From contig NZ_MWLO01000118.1 of assembly GCF_002198735.1 (NCBI RefSeq), positions 72,193 through 120,320 on the forward strand: a stretch of DNA of 48,128 bases, written 5' to 3'. Positions 28,155-37,286 of the stretch are shown in pieces. A program made the translations under genes and the position numbers. A model generated the notes under the pieces. That model ran no database searches. It was not told the origin of the DNA and saw nothing but the letters and a program-made list of their open reading frames with translations. Positions within the stretch are counted from its first letter, which is position 1; the number at the start of each line of letters is the position of its first letter. The stretch comes from Ideonella sp. A 288. Lineage in GTDB: Bacteria > Pseudomonadota > Gammaproteobacteria > Burkholderiales > Burkholderiaceae_C.

Positions 28155-28212
28155 GGACCAGCCCTTCGCGCTGCGCGCGGCAGGATTCGCGCCCTGGAAC
28201 GGCCACGCACGC

Positions 28213-30930
28213 TCATTGGGCTACCTTCGGGCGGCGGCTGGCCGAGCGGGACCGGGCGACCTCGTCGGCCAGCCGGTCGACGGCCTGCCGCAAGCGCGCG
28301 GGCGCGCCGTCGGCGAGGGTGTCGCCCGCGCGCAGGCCTTGTTCCAGGGCCAAGGCCGCGCCGGCGAGCGCCAAGGCGCCGACCTGCCCGGCGCCGGAGG
28401 CCAGCGTGTGCACCGCGCGCACCTGGGCCTCGCGCAGGCCCTGACGCTGGGCCTGGTCGAGGGTGTCGATCAACGGCCCGGCGCCCTCGATGAACAGGTC
28501 GACCATCTGGTCCGCGAAGGCCGGGTCCGATCCGTCGGCCACCATGGGCAGGGCCTCCAGGACACGGCGGTCGAACACCGCCGGTGCGGTGTCGGACGGC
28601 GCCTCTGCGGCGGCCGACCCCTGGCCGACCGCGGCCGACCGGGCGGACGCCGGCAGGTGCTGCGCCAGCGCCGCCTCGAGGGCCGCGCTGGTGAGCGGCT
28701 TGGCCACGTAGCCGGTCATGCCGGCGGCCAGGCAGGCCTCGCGGTCGCCCGCCAGCGCATTGGCGGTGAGCGCGACGATGGGCACCGGCCCACGGCCCGG
28801 CTGGCCCTGCTCCCAGACACGGATCCGGCGTGTCGACTCGAAACCATCCATCACGGGCATCTGGCAATCCATGAAGACCAGGTCGAAGGGCGCCTTCTGC
28901 AGCCACGCCAGGGCCTGGGCGCCGTCACCGGCCAGTGTCACCTCGACGCCCAGCCAGCCGAGCAGGCCGCTGATGACCTGCTGGTTCACCGGATTGTCTT
29001 CCGCCACCAGCACCCGGGCCGCCGTCGGCTGCGACGCCGGCGCGCGCGGCGGTCTGGCCGGCACGGGCGGCGGTACAAGCGCTGGCAAAGGCGCCGGCAC
29101 AAGCGCCGACACGGGAGCCGACACGGGCGCCAGCACCGGGGCCACGGCGGGCTCGAAGGGCAGGTCGACATGGAAACGCGCGCCGCGGCCGGGCTGGCTG
29201 TCCAGCCCGATCCGGCCGCCCATCATCTCGATCAGGTGCTTGCAGATCGACAGGCCCAGCCCGGTGCCGCCGAACTGGCGCGTGGTCGACGCATCGGCCT
29301 GCACGAAGCGCTGGAACAGGGTGGCCTGGGCGGCCGCGGAGATGCCGATGCCGGAGTCTTCCACCGCGAAGCGCCACCAGGCCCGGACATCGCCGTCGGG
29401 TGCCGCCAGCCGGCGGCTGGCCAGGCCGACGTGGCCCTGCAGGGTGAACTTGACCGCATTGCCCAGCAGGTTGGACAGCACCTGGCGCAGGCGGGTGGGG
29501 TCGCCGCTGACCCACTGGCCGTCGAGGTCCTGCAGGTCGAGCCGCATCGCCAGGCCGCGCGCGGCGGCCATCTCGCGGTACACCGCACCCAGGTCGGTCA
29601 GCAGGCGGCCGACGTCGAAGTCCACACGCTCGAGCTGCGCCTGGCCTTCCTCGATCTTGGCCAGGTCGAGCACGTCACTGAGCAGGTCGTGCAGCATGCG
29701 CCCGGCGGTGTCGATGGCCTGGACATGGCGGGCCTGCTGCTCGTCCAGCCGCGTGCGTCGCAACAGCTCGGCCATGCCGAGCACGCCGTTCAGTGGCGTG
29801 CGGATCTCGTGGCTCATCGCCGACAGGAAGTGCGACTTGGCCTGGCTGGCGGCGTCGGCCGCCCGCGTGGCCTCGACCAGCTCGGCGTTGCGCTGCACGA
29901 GCCGGTCGGTCAGCGTCTCCAGCACCTTGACCACCGAGCCCACCTCGTCGGCGCCGGCGCTGTCGATGGCCGCGCCGGTGAGGTCCACCGCCGTGCGCTC
30001 GGCACGCTCGCGCAGCCGGTGCAGCGGCCGCAGCGCCAGGCGCAGGGCCAGCAGGCCGAGCAGGATGCTGACCACCGTGGTGAGCGCACCGTACATGGCC
30101 GCGCGCCGCTTGCCGTCGTCGAGCACCTGGTAGGCCGATCGGCTGTCGATGCGCGCCAGGATCACGTAGGCCTCGTCGACGATGGTCACCGGCAGGTAGG
30201 CGTGGGTCGTGCGCGTGCCGGCATCAAGCCGGTAGACCGGCACCTTGCGCAGGAAGGCCTCGTCCACGGCGCCGCGGTCGACGTCGCCGGCCGTGCCACG
30301 GTCCGTGCCGAACGACTGCCCCTGGCGGCCCAGCAGCGCCAGCCCGGCACCGACCTCCTGGCTCAGCTCGTCCACGAAGGCGCGGTCCAGGCGCAGGCCC
30401 GCCGCCACCGTGCCGACCACCCGGCCGTCCAGCGACAGCGGCTGGATCGCCCGCACCATGACGCCACCACTCTCTCGCTGGCTGACGACGACGCCGGTGC
30501 CGGCCAGGCCTTCCGCCACGCCCCAGCCCGTTGCCCGCCCGCCCCAGCGCTGGGGCTCGTGGGCGCGAAACACCACTTCCTCCGCGGCGTCGGTCACCTC
30601 CAGCCCAGCCACCCGACCGATGCGCATCGCGGCCTCGAGATGCCGCGCCAGCGCGCTGCGGCGATCGGCACCCTCCAGCGCCATCGCGCGGGCGATCAGC
30701 GGGTTGGCCGCCAGCAGGCGGGCCATCATCTCCACCTGGTCGGTGTGGGCCTCGATCAGGCCGCGCAGCACGCCGGCGATGGTGTCGACCTTGTCGATCT
30801 CGCGCTGTCGCACGGTCTGCTCCAGCACATCGGCCGCCACGCGCTGCGACACCCACTGCCCGGCCAGCGCCAGCAGCCCGATGAGCAGCGCCAGGGTCAG
30901 GCTGGTGGACGGTCGCAGGCGCGCCATCAT
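28213..30930 (-). CDS. Hybrid histidine kinase with large periplasmic sensor, HAMP, REC and Hpt
   Basis: This 905-residue kinase has TM1 at about 8-28, a periplasmic double-Cache-like sensor (about 30-275), TM2 (ALTTVVSILLGLLALRLAL) and HAMP. HisKA carries His374 (AMSHEIRTPLNGVLG), the ATPase has NLLGNAVKF and GTGLGLSIC, and the receiver has Asp688 (LVFMDCQMPVMDG). The Hpt has His841 (AVHTLASGAGQVG). A linker between ATPase and receiver repeats Ala-Pro-Val/Leu units, encoded at about 29070-29150. ATG 30930 is used; an in-frame TTG 18 bases upstream would reduce the gap to the PstS-like gene to 10 bp. The PstS-like protein encoded immediately upstream could be a ligand-bearing partner. Confidence 0.88.
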   Translation of the reverse strand: MMARLRPSTSLTLALLIGLLALAGQWVSQRVAADVLEQTVRQREIDKVDTIAGVLRGLIEAHTDQVEMMARLLAANPLIARAMALEGADRRSALARHLEAAMRIGRVAGLEVTDAAEEVVFRAHEPQRWGGRATGWGVAEGLAGTGVVVSQRESGGVMVRAIQPLSLDGRVVGTVAAGLRLDRAFVDELSQEVGAGLALLGRQGQSFGTDRGTAGDVDRGAVDEAFLRKVPVYRLDAGTRTTHAYLPVTIVDEAYVILARIDSRSAYQVLDDGKRRAAMYGALTTVVSILLGLLALRLALRPLHRLRERAERTAVDLTGAAIDSAGADEVGSVVKVLETLTDRLVQRNAELVEATRAADAASQAKSHFLSAMSHEIRTPLNGVLGMAELLRRTRLDEQQARHVQAIDTAGRMLHDLLSDVLDLAKIEEGQAQLERVDFDVGRLLTDLGAVYREMAAARGLAMRLDLQDLDGQWVSGDPTRLRQVLSNLLGNAVKFTLQGHVGLASRRLAAPDGDVRAWWRFAVEDSGIGISAAAQATLFQRFVQADASTTRQFGGTGLGLSICKHLIEMMGGRIGLDSQPGRGARFHVDLPFEPAVAPVLAPVSAPVSALVPAPLPALVPPPVPARPPRAPASQPTAARVLVAEDNPVNQQVISGLLGWLGVEVTLAGDGAQALAWLQKAPFDLVFMDCQMPVMDGFESTRRIRVWEQGQPGRGPVPIVALTANALAGDREACLAAGMTGYVAKPLTSAALEAALAQHLPASARSAAVGQGSAAAEAPSDTAPAVFDRRVLEALPMVADGSDPAFADQMVDLFIEGAGPLIDTLDQAQRQGLREAQVRAVHTLASGAGQVGALALAGAALALEQGLRAGDTLADGAPARLRQAVDRLADEVARSRSASRRPKVAQ

Positions 30931-30958
30931 GGCCGGTGTGTGGGTCAAGGCGCCGGGC

Positions 30959-31837
30959 TCATGGCGAGCCCGGTGCAGCCAGCACGCCCATCTCGCGCAG
31001 CAGCCGCACGCCCTCGGACGACCGGACGTAGGCGACGAAGGCCTCGGCCGCAGGCGAGCGCAGGCCGCGGCGGTGGACGAAGCCGAACTCCAGCCACAGG
31101 GGGTAGCGCCCGGCGCCGACGTTCTGCGGCGACGGCTCGACGCCGTCGAGCGCCAGCGGCACCAGCCGGGTGCGCGCGGCCGCCAGCGCCGAGCGGTTGA
31201 TGAAGCCCAGGCTGCCGGGAAAACGGTCGAGCAGGTCCAGCATCTGCGGGTCGAGGTGGACGACCTTGACGTGCTCGCCGAAGACGATGGTCGAGAACGG
31301 TTCGATCACCCGCTGGATGGACTGCCGCGAGGTGTCGGTCGGTTCGCGGCCGATCGCGCGGATCGGCCCGGGCCGGCCGCCCAGCTCCTGCCAGTTCGCG
31401 TATTTTCCTGCATAGATGTCGACGACCTGCGCACGGGTCAGGCCACGCAGCCCGACGCCCGCCCCGCCGACGAAGGCCACCGGGTCACGGCCGATCGGCA
31501 CGAAGACCAGCCCACGGGACCGTTCGTCGTCCGTCAGGGGCCGGCCGATGCGGCCCAGCACGGCGGTGCCCTCCTGGATGGCGCGCAGTGCGCCGGCCGT
31601 GCCGGTGCTGCCGGGGATGACGACGCGGTGCGCCGGCTGGCTGCGGTGGAAGGCATCGGCCAGCACGCGCAGCACCTGCTCGGGGTTGCCGCTGCCGGGC
31701 ACCACCACTTCGTCGGACCGCGCCGCGGCCGGCAGCAGCGCGACGCACAGGCCGAGCGCCCAGGCCAGGGCCGATCGGACAAACCGCTGGGAAGTCATCA
31801 TCGGGTCTCGCTCGATCGGGGTGGACGCCAGGGTCAT
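30959..31837 (-). CDS. PstS-like periplasmic binding protein in a kinase operon
   Basis: The 292-residue precursor has a signal peptide (SALAWALGLCVALLPAAARS). The mature sequence resembles phosphate-binding PstS-type proteins: VVVPGSGNPEQVLRVL, VIPGSTGTAGALRAI, LTRAQVVDIYAGKYANW and PGSLGFINRSAL. It is somewhat shorter than transport PstS, and no pst permease or ATPase gene is nearby. Its neighbours are two hybrid kinases, so I infer a sensory role. ATG 31837 overlaps the previous stop in an ATGA; an internal ATG pair at 31801/31798 would give a more compact signal peptide. Whether phosphate is the ligand cannot be told from the sequence. Confidence 0.78.
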   Translation of the reverse strand: MTLASTPIERDPMMTSQRFVRSALAWALGLCVALLPAAARSDEVVVPGSGNPEQVLRVLADAFHRSQPAHRVVIPGSTGTAGALRAIQEGTAVLGRIGRPLTDDERSRGLVFVPIGRDPVAFVGGAGVGLRGLTRAQVVDIYAGKYANWQELGGRPGPIRAIGREPTDTSRQSIQRVIEPFSTIVFGEHVKVVHLDPQMLDLLDRFPGSLGFINRSALAAARTRLVPLALDGVEPSPQNVGAGRYPLWLEFGFVHRRGLRSPAAEAFVAYVRSSEGVRLLREMGVLAAPGSP

Positions 31838-34632
31838 GCCAGGCTCGACTCGACCGGCGCCACCACGCCCTGGTCGGCACCCGAGGATGCCCCCCGGCCG
31901 ATGGCGGCCTCGAAACGACGCACCTGCGCGCGCAGGCAGGGCAGCGCGCCCGCATCGGGCGGCGCCCCGCGCCGCAGCGCCAGTTCGTGGCGTTCGGCTT
32001 CGGCGGCCAGCGCCAGGGCACCCACCTGGCCGGCCGAGGATTTCAAGGTGTGCATCAGTCGCGCATGGGTGGCGGTGTCGCCGCGGGCCAGGCTGTCCTC
32101 GAGCGTGGCCAGCGTGCCCGCCAGGCTCTCGGCAAACAGGGCCAGCAGCGCATCGGCGCAGCCTGGATCGGACCCGTCGGCCACCATGGGCAGGCTGGCC
32201 AGCAGCGAAGGGTCGTAGGCCGGCGGGTCGCCGGCCTCGGCCGGCAGGCCCTGCGGCGACGGGGCGGCCGTCGGCCCATCGGCCGAGGCCGTGTCGACGG
32301 GTGGCGGCGACGGCGGCAGATCACCTGCATCGCGCACCGGCCGCTGGCCGGCCCAGCGCGACACCATCTCGGTGAGCTGCGCGGCGAGCACCGGTTTGGT
32401 GAGGAAATCGTCCATGCCGGCGGCCAGGCAGGCGTCGCGGTCCTCGGCAAAGGCATTGGCGGTCAGCGCGATCACCGGCGCCTCGCGGTTCAAGGCACCC
32501 GCTTCGCCGGCGCGCAGGCGACGCGTCACCTCGAGCCCGTCCATGTCGGGCATCTGCCAGTCCATCAGCACGGCATCGAAGGGCACCTCGGACAGCAGCA
32601 GCAGCGCGCCGTGCCCGTGCGATGCCACCTGGCAACGGAAGCCGGCATGCGCCAGCATCGAGCGCACGACCGACTGGTTGATCTCGTCGTCCTCGACCAC
32701 CAGCACCAGCCTGCCGGGCGCGGCGCCGCCGGCCTGCGGCGCGCCGTGGTCGGCCGGCAGCGGTGCCAGGCCGCGGCCTTCGGCCAGACGGCTGACCATG
32801 GCCGAGCGCAGCAAGGGGCGCGCCACCGGCCGAGGCACGCCGGCGGCGTCGCAGGCCATGGCTTCGGCGGCCACGGCTGCACCGCCCATCGGGATGACGT
32901 GGGCGGCATCCAGCCAGGGCCGCGCCTGCGACAGCAGGGCCCGGCCCTCGGGGGTGTCGGTGGCCACCATGACCCAGGGGGCGCGACCGCGGCCGTCGGG
33001 CTGGGCCACGAAGCGCCGCAGCGATTCGAGGTCGGCACAGGCCTGCTCGACGCAGCCCAGCCGGTGCAGCAGCGCCGCCAGCGCCCTGGCGCTGGGCGGG
33101 TGCGGCTCGAACCAGGCCACGCGCAGGCCCAGCGGGGCCGGCGTGGCCGGCGGCGCGACCACCGGCGGCAGCGGCAGCCACAGCGTGAAGGTCGAGCCCT
33201 GCCCATGGACCGAGCTCACCTCGATGTGCCCGCCCATCAATTGCACCAGTTCGCGGCAGATGGTCAGGCCCAGGCCGCTGCCGCCGAAACGGCGCGTGGT
33301 CGACTCGTCGCCCTGCTGGAAGGGCGCAAAGATGGCGGCCAGGGCCTGGGCCTCGATGCCGATGCCGGTGTCGCGCACGTCGATGCGCAGTTCGTCCGGC
33401 GACCGGCCGGGCTGCACCTCGACGACCACCTCGCCCCGGGCAGTGAACTTGACGGCATTGCCCAGCAGGTTGAGCAGCAGCTGGCGCAGCCGGTGGCCGT
33501 CGCCGCGTCGCCACGGCGCCAGGCCGGGGTCGATGATGCAGTCCAGCCGCAGGCCCTTGGCCACCGCCACCGCCGCCGACGACATGACCGCCGCATCGAC
33601 GCATTCGCCGAGGTTGAAATCTTCCTCGGTGAGGCGCAGCGCGCCGGCCTCGATGCGCGCCAGGTCGAGCACGCCCTCGATGAGGCCGAGCAGGTTGGTG
33701 CCGCTGGTGCGGATGATGCCCACCAGCTCGGCGCGCCGGTCGGCGTCGGCGCCCTGGGCCTGCAGCAGCTGGGCGGCGCCGATGACGCCGTTCAGCGGAC
33801 TGCGCAGCTCGTGGCTCATGTTGGACAGAAAGCGCGTCTTGGCCAGCGACGCGGCCTCGGCCAGGCGGCGCGCGTCCTGGCTGTCGCGGGCCTGCTGCTG
33901 CAGTTCGCGGTTGACCACCGACAGCGCCTGGCCGCGCCGCTGCACCTCGTCGAGCATGCGGTTGAAGGCCTGCACCGCCACGCCCACCTCGTCGGCGCCG
34001 GACGGCAGCAGGCGGCGCTCGAAGTGCTGGTCGCGGGCGATGGCGGTGGCCGTCTCGGCCAGGGCCACCACCGGCGCGGTGAGGCGGCGCGCCAGGCGCC
34101 GCGAGATCAGCACCGCCAGCACCAGCGCGGCCAGCGCGCCGCCCACCGCCGCCGCGGCCTGCTGGCGCAGGCCATGCAACACCTCGCCGAGATCGATGTG
34201 CAGCGTGACCCACCCCAGCTCCTCGGTGTCGGCATTGGCACGGATCGGCTCGCTCACCTGCAGCCAGCCGGCCCACAGGCCGCCGGCCTCGTCGACACCT
34301 TGGTCCCGCTGCTCGCCGAAGCTGTACAGCGGTCCGCCCGCCGCATCGACCACCCACGCGCCGGTGACCTGCGGGCGTGCCTTCAGCACGGCCACGGCCT
34401 CGCGGATGCCGGCATCGTCGACGAAGGCCACCGGCGCCTGCAGCGCGAAGGCCAGCGAACGCACGTTCTCGCGCGCGTCCTCGCGGGCGTGGGCCTCGGC
34501 GCTCCACCAGGCGATGACCAGCATGGCCGCCGCCACGAACAGCGCCGCCAGCCCCGCGCTCAGCGCCAGCACCACCGCCAGCTTGAAGGCCAGCGGCCGG
34601 TCGTGCCATCGGGCGTGGGGGGTCGCGATCAT
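31834..34632 (-). CDS. Two-TM hybrid kinase with degenerate and intact receivers plus Hpt
   Basis: This 932-residue kinase has TM1 (about 17-42), a short periplasmic sensor (about 45-160; [20 protein letters not shown]) resembling the CHASE8 domain of YfiN, TM2 (about 168-188) and HAMP. HisKA carries His274 ([16 protein letters not shown]), and the ATPase has [25 protein letters not shown]. Residues about 500-620 look like a receiver that has lost its acidic pocket ([16 protein letters not shown]). A normal receiver follows with Asp691 ([12 protein letters not shown]), and an Hpt has His861 ([13 protein letters not shown]). Both ends of the gene overlap neighbours by ATGA: YfiR-like upstream and PstS-like downstream. 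By analogy with YfiR-YfiN, the upstream YfiR-like protein may control the periplasmic sensor. Confidence 0.87.
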   Translation of the reverse strand: MIATPHARWHDRPLAFKLAVVLALSAGLAALFVAAAMLVIAWWSAEAHAREDARENVRSLAFALQAPVAFVDDAGIREAVAVLKARPQVTGAWVVDAAGGPLYSFGEQRDQGVDEAGGLWAGWLQVSEPIRANADTEELGWVTLHIDLGEVLHGLRQQAAAAVGGALAALVLAVLISRRLARRLTAPVVALAETATAIARDQHFERRLLPSGADEVGVAVQAFNRMLDEVQRRGQALSVVNRELQQQARDSQDARRLAEAASLAKTRFLSNMSHELRSPLNGVIGAAQLLQAQGADADRRAELVGIIRTSGTNLLGLIEGVLDLARIEAGALRLTEEDFNLGECVDAAVMSSAAVAVAKGLRLDCIIDPGLAPWRRGDGHRLRQLLLNLLGNAVKFTARGEVVVEVQPGRSPDELRIDVRDTGIGIEAQALAAIFAPFQQGDESTTRRFGGSGLGLTICRELVQLMGGHIEVSSVHGQGSTFTLWLPLPPVVAPPATPAPLGLRVAWFEPHPPSARALAALLHRLGCVEQACADLESLRRFVAQPDGRGRAPWVMVATDTPEGRALLSQARPWLDAAHVIPMGGAAVAAEAMACDAAGVPRPVARPLLRSAMVSRLAEGRGLAPLPADHGAPQAGGAAPGRLVLVVEDDEINQSVVRSMLAHAGFRCQVASHGHGALLLLSEVPFDAVLMDWQMPDMDGLEVTRRLRAGEAGALNREAPVIALTANAFAEDRDACLAAGMDDFLTKPVLAAQLTEMVSRWAGQRPVRDAGDLPPSPPPVDTASADGPTAAPSPQGLPAEAGDPPAYDPSLLASLPMVADGSDPGCADALLALFAESLAGTLATLEDSLARGDTATHARLMHTLKSSAGQVGALALAAEAERHELALRRGAPPDAGALPCLRAQVRRFEAAIGRGASSGADQGVVAPVESSLA

Positions 34633-35138
34633 TCCTTCACCTGCCGTGCCAGCTTGAGCACCTGGCTGGACAGACCCAGCTGCGCCTGCCGCACGGGCCC
34701 CAGGTTGACGTCGAAGCGCAGCGCGTCGTTGACCACCACCAGCTCCACCATGCCGCCGTGTGCGAGGAAGCCCTCGCCATCGCCGATGGTCAGCGTGGCG
34801 CCGCCCTGGCAGGCCCGGACCAGTTCGGCCCCGCGGTCGGCGCTGGCGTGCACGTACAGCACATCGCAGCCCTGCACGGGCGGTGCCTTCTGCAGCACGA
34901 TGCGGCGGCCGTTGACCAGCTTGCCTTCGAGTTCGCCGAAGGCCTGCTCGAAGGCTGCATCGCGGTGCGCCAGGCACAGCCGCAGGGGCTCGCTGGCCGC
35001 CGCAGCCGGCCGCTGCGCGAAGCGCGCCAGGTTCAGTGCCAGGCGCGCCTTCACCATCAGCTCCTGCGAGGGCTGCGCCGCTGCCATGCAGGGCAGCCAT
35101 GCCACGCCCAGCAGCAGGCAGAACGACAGGCGGGTCAT
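34629..35138 (-). CDS. YfiR-family (DUF4154) periplasmic protein
   Basis: This 169-residue protein has a signal peptide (LLLGVAWLPCMAAAQ) and the YfiR/DUF4154 pattern. It has the helical start (LALNLARFAQRP), LRLCLAHRD, the cysteine-containing CDVLYVHAS, a TIGDGEGF segment and VVNDALRFDVNLGPVRQAQLG near the end. In Pseudomonas, YfiR holds the diguanylate cyclase YfiN inactive by binding its periplasmic domain. Here the coupled downstream partner is a hybrid kinase, not a cyclase (ATGA overlap). The gene lies 123 bp after the TonB-receptor gene. Cysteines at about residues 54 and 91 could form the redox-sensitive disulfide known in YfiR. Confidence 0.85.
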   Translation of the reverse strand: MTRLSFCLLLGVAWLPCMAAAQPSQELMVKARLALNLARFAQRPAAAASEPLRLCLAHRDAAFEQAFGELEGKLVNGRRIVLQKAPPVQGCDVLYVHASADRGAELVRACQGGATLTIGDGEGFLAHGGMVELVVVNDALRFDVNLGPVRQAQLGLSSQVLKLARQVKE

Positions 35139-35261
35139 GTCAGCGCCACCCGGCCATCTGACCGCGCCGCGCGAAGGCCCTTCGGCTCGGGCGCGTGGCA
35201 GCGAACACCATGCGCTGGCGCTGGTGCGATGTCGGCGGGCACGGGGCTCGCATCGGTGCGC

Positions 35262-37286
35262 TCAGAAGGCCAGGCCCCAGCGCAGCGCCAGGCTGCGGCC
35301 GTCCTGCTCGATGCGGTCGCCGACGAACTCCGGGCCCGACGGGTCGGCGGTGCGGCGGTTGCCGAGGTTGTACAGGCTGGCGGCCAACGACCAGGCGCGG
35401 CCGGGCGGGTCCCACAGCACGGTGGCGTTGGCCAGCCAGTGCGCGGGCAGCGTGGCACCGGCCAGCGTCAGCCGGGGGCCCAGGCCTTGCAGTTCCAGGC
35501 CCAGGCGCAGCGGCCAGCCCGCCACGGGCGCGGTGCCGTGCAGCTTGGCCAGCCAGCGCGGCGAGTTCGACACCGCCTGCCCGCCCTCGCCGGTGACGCG
35601 CTGGCCGGTCCAGCTACCACGCAGACGCCACCCGGCGGCCGCCAGGTACTCGGCCTCCGCCTCCACGCCGCGCGACGTGGCCGCGCCGACATTGCGATAG
35701 ATCAGCAGCCCGGTCTCGGCGTTGTCGACCTGCTCGATCATGTCGGTGACACGGTTGCGGAACCACGACGCCGACACGCGCAGGCGCTCGGTGGCACGCC
35801 AGTCGATCACCACTTCGCGCGAATCCACCTGCTCGCGGCGCAAGGCCTCGTTCCAGGGCCGTCCGTCGGCCTCGGGGGCGCGCTCGTAGACGTTGGGCTC
35901 GCGGTAGGCCGTGCCGGCCAGCAGCTTGGCCACGAGCCCGGGCGCCGCTTGCCACAGCAGCGACAGGCGCGGCGTGCTGTGCCACGAACCGCTGCTTTCG
36001 CGGTCCAGGCGCACGCCCAGGCCCAGCCGCAGGCCGGGGTTCAGCGCGATCTCGTCGTTGACGAACAGGCCCAGTCGCGTGCCCGTGCTCAGCGACCCGC
36101 TGTCCGAGACCTCGGGCTCGAGCACCGTGTTCGAGATGGCCTGCCGGAAGTTGCGCTGCACGTCCACGCCCGCCAGCACCAGGTGCGCGCCGCCCAGGCG
36201 CAGCGTGCGCCGCAGTTCTCCCTGCAACCAGCGGCCCTGGTTGCGGTAGGCGGTGAGCAGGCGGTCGGGCTCGTAGCGGCCGATGTCGTGGTAGTCGTAC
36301 TGGCCCAGGCCGGCCTGCGCATGCCAGCCCTCGCCGGCGGCGTCGATCGACTGCCAGGTGCCGCCGACCAGGGTCATGCGGTCGGTCCACACCGCGGATT
36401 CGCCGAAGACCAGATCGAACGAGGCGTTCGGGATCTGCTTGCGGCGCTCGGCCGCCAGCGCCGTCAGGGTCCAGGCGCCGCCGGTCCAGCGGGCCATCAG
36501 CTTGCGGTCGCGCTCGCCGTCCAGGCCGACGGCGCGGCCGAAGCCCGTGTCGGGGCTGTCGAACTCGGGCAGGTAGAGGTCGCCGCCCGGCCGCGATTCG
36601 GCGCTGCCGGCCACCAGCAGCGCGCCGGTGTCGAACTCGCGCGCCAGGCTGAGCTGCAGCTTGCGCCCTCGATCGCTGTCGAGCGTGACCGCCACGGCCC
36701 CACCGCGCAGGCTGGCCGCGCTGCGCGTGACCACGTTGATGACGCCGAGCACCGCGTTGGAGCCGTACATCGCCGAGCCGGGACCGGGGATGAACTCGAC
36801 CCGCTCGATCAGGCCCACGTCGAGCGGGAACTCGCGGCCGATGAGCACCGAGTCGTAGATGTTCTCGTTGGCGCGCATGCCGTCGATCAGCACCAGCAGG
36901 CGCGAGCTGTAGTCGCCCGGGCGGCTGAGGCCGCGCACGCCGGCATAGGTGTAGGCCCGGTCGTAGCGCAGGAACACGCCGCGCACGCCGTTCAGCACCT
37001 CGCCCAGCGTGCGCCAGCCGAAGCTGCGGATGTCACCCTGGGTCAGCACCGTGGGTGCGGCCGGCGCCTCGGCGGCCGACTGCTTGTACTTGGAGGCGGC
37101 GTACACCGGCACGGCCATCAGCTGCTCGAGCTCGTCCAGGCCGGCGTCAGCCTCCTGTGGGACCGGGGCTGCGGCGGCGGACGCGGCCCCGGGGATGGCG
37201 AGCACCAGCGCGGTCAGCAGGGCGGCGATCGGCACGAGCCGGCGAAAGGTCGGGGTGGCCACATCGGGCAGGCCGGCAGGTCTCAT
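35262..37286 (-). CDS. TonB-dependent outer-membrane receptor
   Basis: The 674-residue precursor has a signal peptide (PIAALLTALVLAIPGAASA). A plug domain spans about 70-190 (VLTQGDIRSFGWRTLGEVL; GVRGLSRPGDYSSRLLVLID; FIPGPGSAMYGSNAVLGVI). A beta barrel follows and ends in an aromatic residue (LRWGLAF), as expected for outer-membrane assembly. The length fits the family. It is the second gene of the signalling operon; its ATG overlaps the stop of the EAL-protein gene in ATGA. No siderophore genes or sigma/anti-sigma pair is adjacent, and no N-terminal STN signalling domain is visible. The ligand is unknown. Its place beside a YfiR-like protein and kinases suggests that an imported or bound compound is reported inward. 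Confidence 0.9.
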   Translation of the reverse strand: MRPAGLPDVATPTFRRLVPIAALLTALVLAIPGAASAAAAPVPQEADAGLDELEQLMAVPVYAASKYKQSAAEAPAAPTVLTQGDIRSFGWRTLGEVLNGVRGVFLRYDRAYTYAGVRGLSRPGDYSSRLLVLIDGMRANENIYDSVLIGREFPLDVGLIERVEFIPGPGSAMYGSNAVLGVINVVTRSAASLRGGAVAVTLDSDRGRKLQLSLAREFDTGALLVAGSAESRPGGDLYLPEFDSPDTGFGRAVGLDGERDRKLMARWTGGAWTLTALAAERRKQIPNASFDLVFGESAVWTDRMTLVGGTWQSIDAAGEGWHAQAGLGQYDYHDIGRYEPDRLLTAYRNQGRWLQGELRRTLRLGGAHLVLAGVDVQRNFRQAISNTVLEPEVSDSGSLSTGTRLGLFVNDEIALNPGLRLGLGVRLDRESSGSWHSTPRLSLLWQAAPGLVAKLLAGTAYREPNVYERAPEADGRPWNEALRREQVDSREVVIDWRATERLRVSASWFRNRVTDMIEQVDNAETGLLIYRNVGAATSRGVEAEAEYLAAAGWRLRGSWTGQRVTGEGGQAVSNSPRWLAKLHGTAPVAGWPLRLGLELQGLGPRLTLAGATLPAHWLANATVLWDPPGRAWSLAASLYNLGNRRTADPSGPEFVGDRIEQDGRSLALRWGLAF

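Noticed and set aside
28155-28206. Alternative N-terminal extension of the last hybrid kinase from an ATG near 28206
   Set aside because: That ATG is in a different frame from the kinase; its product is antisense-like, low-complexity sequence.
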